Source of the DNA: Zygnema cylindricum
Lineage: Eukaryota; Streptophyta; Zygnematophyceae; Zygnematales; Zygnemataceae
Length of the DNA: 64,000 bases
Assembly: GCA_037447655.1 (NCBI GenBank)
Contig: JBBHKE010002024.1
Span: 62,001-126,000, forward strand
Direction: 5' to 3'
Both the position numbers and the translations under genes were made by a program. Below the pieces are notes generated by a model, which worked only from the letters and a program-made list of their open reading frames with translations, had not been told where the DNA came from and did no database searches. Below are positions 60,601-64,000 of the stretch, one piece after another; within the stretch, counting starts at the first letter, position 1, and each line of letters starts with the position of its first letter.

Positions 60601-62927
60601 TGTGCTTAATACGAAATCCCCTTCAACGCTAGTAATTCACTATCTTTAATAGCTTTGTAAAGAGTAGTCTGATAGAGAAATTGCTTGTATCTGCTGACGA
60701 GATTTCTGCCTTTCCATTGCCTCTGGAACTCTTTATAAAGCTCTGATGATGGCATGAATGGCCCATAATTAGTGTGTGCTCGATGGCTTTCTCAGGCCTA
60801 CTCTGTCGGAAGGGCCCTTACACAAAAGTTGAAGGAGTTGATTCCACGCCAGATGTTTAAAATTCCAATACAGGTGGGTCAGAGTTTGCGTATCGTGGAT
60901 TGCTGGCATATGCTGTCATTAAATGTTGAGGGATGCGATTGATGGATTTTCCTGAAGGTCATATGGGCGATTTTGCGTATTTGAATTGCAAACAGCCAGC
61001 AGTTGTGAATTGAAAGAAAGCATTAATTTCGAGTCAGTTATTCTGGAGTGGGTGGTACGGTTGTAATTTTTTGTTCGAACCATTAACAGGGCTTGCCCAT
61101 CTGTGTATTATGGGTCATCTTACTCACATTTTACGAATTCCAGAAGTGGATCCGCTGAGTCTTTAAAAAATTCTAGAGAATGGAACAGTTTCATGCAGAT
61201 AAAGAAGCTTTACTTGGGTTAGTAGACATGCTGACTCTCTTGTTCATTTTAGGGTTGTTCTGTGTCTTTCTTTTATGTTGCCCTGGAAGTTCCTTACCTT
61301 TCATGATTGAAACTGTTGGTGGGTTACTCTGCACTAACTGTTTTTATGCTTGTTCAGTCGTAAGTGATCAATCGCAGGTGAATGAACTCTAATAGTTGGA
61401 TAGTTGAGTTTCTACAATGTGGGTGTATATTGAAGTAAGGTTTTGCCAAATGTTCATCGTGAAAATCAGTGTCACAGATGTAAAATTTTAGGTTTCTAAA
61501 GCAGCTTACGTATAGACAGCAAAACTTAGCTGGTAATATCTCTAGCTCCTCGGATGATGATCCTCACAGAAGACAAATAAATGCGTGCTGGAAACTGATA
61601 TTTTATACAGGGTGGCAAGTTTTTCTTTTAATCAGCTAAAGCATTGCAAATAGTCACCCTTCTGCTCGTTTGATGTCCTTCGCAGAAGTAGTTCTCTCCT
61701 TGACTCCTTGTGACTTTCCTTTCCACTAAGCTTTTTTTTTTTTTTCATTTTTTAACATAAGCACATCCATAGTTTGTAGAGTCCTTCAACATATTGCTTA
61801 CACTTGCCTGTGAACTTGTATCATTGCAACTTTTTTAGCTAAACAATGCAAGCTATGATGTGCGTTCTTTGTTTTGTGAGGAACAGGCATGCATTGGAAC
61901 CAAGGTAATTGCCAGCGAAGCGATTTCGGCCATGAGAAAGGACGTCTTGGCAAAATGTTACGGTATGTTGTTCAGTACGTCTGAAAAGAAATGGACTGGT
62001 TTTAATTTAATCGCATGCACTTTTTGACACTCAATGGTTGGCGGCAAAAATGAGGACAGTAATGATATTTATGCAAGCTGTCGAACATTAGATCTCGGAG
62101 AGACTCCGTCAGACGTTTTTTTTCAACTACAGAGCATGATGGAGAAATTTTTATTTACTTGATAGAGTAGTGGAAAAATTGTTTGGTAACTAATGTAGAG
62201 TCGAAATTCTTTTTCGAAGTCACCTGTCTTATAGCGATTCCGATGCAAATGTAGAGTGTAACCATTTTCACACCTTCGCTGAATGTTGAAGCTCTGGAAA
62301 CAATTAAGAAGTTACTGTTTAGGAACGTGTTAATGTTTCTAGGAGACTTTATGATTGTTTTCTAAACCATATTGTGAACCAAAAATGTCAACCTGCAAGC
62401 TTGTCAAGTTGGAGACCATTTTCTCATGGCCTCTAATGATGGTGTCCTCTTTTTTGGTTTCAAAAAAGAAAACTTCAGAGGTTTGTTATGGGTGTTTTAT
62501 GTTAAGGTTGAGAAATTTGTGGGCTGTGCGGGGCCCTTTGCAGGTGGAGATATTTCCCGTAAAAAGAAGTTATTGAAGAAACAGGTAATGTGTTAACTCC
62601 CAAATTCCTTCATTAATTTGTGACCGGACAAATGTATTGGTAGAGCTTTTTCCTGGCCCACTGTACTGTGGAGAGATGAAGTAGTATATTGATTTCTTGT
62701 TCTTCAATTGAGCAGTATTAAACAACACATCGGAAATGATTTTTTTTTTTTTATGTTTCTTCTTAATGTAAAAATTGAGTTCTTTTATATAAACTGACTC
62801 CTGTTTTTTGGTGTTGTGAAACAATGGGCAGGCTGAAGGCAAAAAGCGCATGAAGTCAGTTGGAAAGGTAGATGTACCACAAGATGCTTTTATGGCAGTT
62901 TTGAGGCTAGAGAAGGAGAGTTTATGA
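48621..62927 (+). CDS. LEPA: Translation factor GUF1/LepA (EF4) homolog, chloroplastic
   Basis: Fourteen exons join in frame to 698 aa: 48621-48908, 49786-49962, 50220-50432, 52218-52426, 54054-54435, 54684-54764, 55805-55963, 57593-57727, 58195-58268, 58984-59071, 60796-60873, 61887-61962, 62544-62584 and 62832-62927. LepA/EF4 is a ribosome-associated GTPase that promotes efficient translation. The G motifs are AHIDHGKST (109-117), RGIT (148-151), DTPGH (175-179), NKID (229-232) and SAKEG (260-264). Also present are the EF4-type [11 protein letters not shown] segment and the C-terminal [11 protein letters not shown] and GKKRMK blocks. [20 protein letters not shown] is the bacterial and plastid form rather than the mitochondrial GUF1 form. 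The first exon (96 aa, rich in Arg, Ser and Ala) looks like a plastid transit peptide. The ATG at 48621 (MAALW) is preferred; an in-frame ATG at 48522 would add 33 residues. The protein is close in length to land-plant cpLEPA. Confidence 0.94.
52860..53590 (-). mobile_element. LTR-like remnant in cpLEPA intron 4
   Basis: The segment shows blocks in the same order as the minus-oriented LTRs C and D: a GTACTACTCCGTAC-like start, AACTGGTTACGGACG, GGTTCCGGTTCCTGG, GTCAG, then GCCAGCCATGGCC before a CT-rich stretch. It also has a local tandem duplication (CTACTGCTTAAAAACAAAAG, twice near 53248-53290). Identity is low, so this is a tentative relative of the LTR family. Confidence 0.35.
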
Positions 62928-63811
62928 TTGGTGTGCAGTTTCCCGAAACTTCTAATACTTTATAATCTGTGTCCGAACAGGGCAGGACACTCACTAGAAT
63001 TGAGAACTTCGTCTGACACGGAATATGTGCCGATACCCATATTGTCTTTTTCATTATAGCAGCATGTATGAATAGGACAACCTCAAGTAGAAAGGTTCTT
63101 TATATGCTTAAACACAGTCTTTGTTTGGAAGGTTTAACCATCCCAAAGCCAAAATTATCAGAGGTGTACGTAATGAAATCTTGGAAGAGCCCATTGCTCT
63201 AGGGGACTGTACCTTGTTTTTTTTTTCTGGTTTTATATTTGAAGAAATTGTGTGTTGCTGTTTCTTGCATATTTGTCGCAGTTTCTTACTACTTGGTTGT
63301 CACCATCTCAGAAGTCTTAATATAAATTGGTGTATAAATTTGGTATGAAATTGAGAGAGCAGAAACTACAAAACTAAAGGAAAACATGGCTTGTAAATGT
63401 TTTCTGTCCAATTAGGTCATAAAGTAGATGGGATATTCATCTCAATTCAGAAAAGAGATTGCTACAAGTTAGCAACAGTACATGTTACTTGTGTGCCACT
63501 GTCCAAATTTTCCTTCACGTTTTAAATGTGTTCATGAACACCTGAATAGATTTCAACAGTTTTTTTAAATACATGCCTGTAGAAAAACACACGAAATCAT
63601 ACAAGGAATAGTGACGGGCGGTGTGTGACAATCAGTGACTTCAGAATGCAACAGGTTATCTGCCTCTTAATTGTGGAGTACATATTGGTGTGTGATGTGG
63701 ATAAACTCAAATGCAGTAATCTTTGTGTACTCGTGCAATGTGCTTTGTTATAGTGATTTTGCAAATTTTGACAAGCAGTAATTTTGTCAGATATAATTCA
63801 CCTTGTCTCCT
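62928..63811. other. 3' flank of cpLEPA
   Basis: Presumed 3' UTR and intergenic AT-rich sequence. No gene, RNA gene or repeat that I can support. Confidence 0.6.
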
Positions 63812-64000
63812 TCATATTATAATGGCAAGCTTCATCAAGAGCACTGGACGGTAAACCATCTTGAGTATATGGAAAGCCGTTATAAAGGAAAGACCGAGTG
63901 TCATTGAACTTATAAACTCCTTACTAAGCCCCCGTAAAAGCACTCCAGCGAATGCAGCACCATTCCAATAATTAACATTAGCCCATGTAATTTTAGGATT
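63812..64000 (-). CDS. Possible partial coding exon at window edge, unidentified
   Basis: The minus strand stays open for 62 codons from the window edge to TGA at 63814-63812 and has no ATG at its start, so it would be an internal or last exon. The frame encodes one hydrophobic helix (SMTLGLSFITAFHILKM) preceded by LLRGLSKEF. This loosely resembles plant COX5c (LKGPSVVKE, TLGLAAG, LWKM), but the C-terminal part does not fit unless a GTTTAC donor after KM is used. It may be chance. Confidence 0.2.
   Translation of the reverse strand, partial: NPKITWANVNYWNGAAFAGVLLRGLSKEFISSMTLGLSFITAFHILKMVYRPVLLMKLAIII

Noticed and set aside
63613-63629. A stretch near GACGGGCGGTGTGT that matches the universal 3' region of small-subunit rRNA in antisense
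   Set aside because: Only about 15 bases match and the flanks show no rRNA similarity, so it is not an rRNA gene or recognisable fragment.
1-64000. CRISPR arrays, bacterial operons or phage features
   Set aside because: None seen; spliced genes and Copia elements show this is eukaryotic nuclear DNA.

Overview
The window comes from a large, intron-rich nuclear genome of a green plant lineage (Streptophyta). The evidence is the set of genes: a plant-type cytochrome c oxidase subunit 5b with a mitochondrial presequence, a PDS5 cohesin cofactor with the C-terminal Tudor domain found in plant PDS5 proteins, and a LepA/EF4 GTPase of the plastid (cyanobacterial) type with a transit-peptide-like leader. 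Small exons, long introns and nested Copia retrotransposons fit a streptophyte alga or an early-diverging land plant. The species cannot be settled from the sequence; a charophyte such as Chara is only a guess.

Layout: (1) 1-2518 (+), the 3' part of a gene with RCC1 repeats whose last exons appear to encode a GATA-type zinc finger. (2) 5215-7038 (-), a complete six-exon COX5b gene. (3) 7959-26143 (+), a complete PDS5 gene of about 30 exons (1,675 codons plus stop), divergent from COX5b across a 920-bp intergenic region. (4) 26144-31009, gene-poor sequence. (5) 31010-46013, a retrotransposon nest: Copia element B (32700-38852) lies inside the integrase region of Copia element A (31407-42379). 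Element A itself lies inside an older minus-strand LTR. After a 10-N assembly gap come two almost identical inverted LTRs (42547-43300 and 44523-45688) around a foldback-rich 1.2-kb core. (6) 48621-62927 (+), a complete 14-exon plastid LepA gene (698 aa). (7) 62928-64000, 3' flank, with a weak partial reading frame on the minus strand at the window edge.

Reconstructing the splicing by hand kept the reading frame open from start to stop in COX5b, PDS5 and cpLEPA. Three introns need GC rather than GT donors. The three housekeeping genes serve different compartments: respiratory complex IV, sister-chromatid cohesion and plastid translation. There is no sign that they work as a unit; the shared COX5b/PDS5 promoter region is the only close physical coupling. 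I found no demonstrable new biological system. The best leads are the RCC1-GATA gene model, a 26-bp motif present in three identical copies with unrelated flanks, and an unidentified repeated module with coding potential at 43301-46013.
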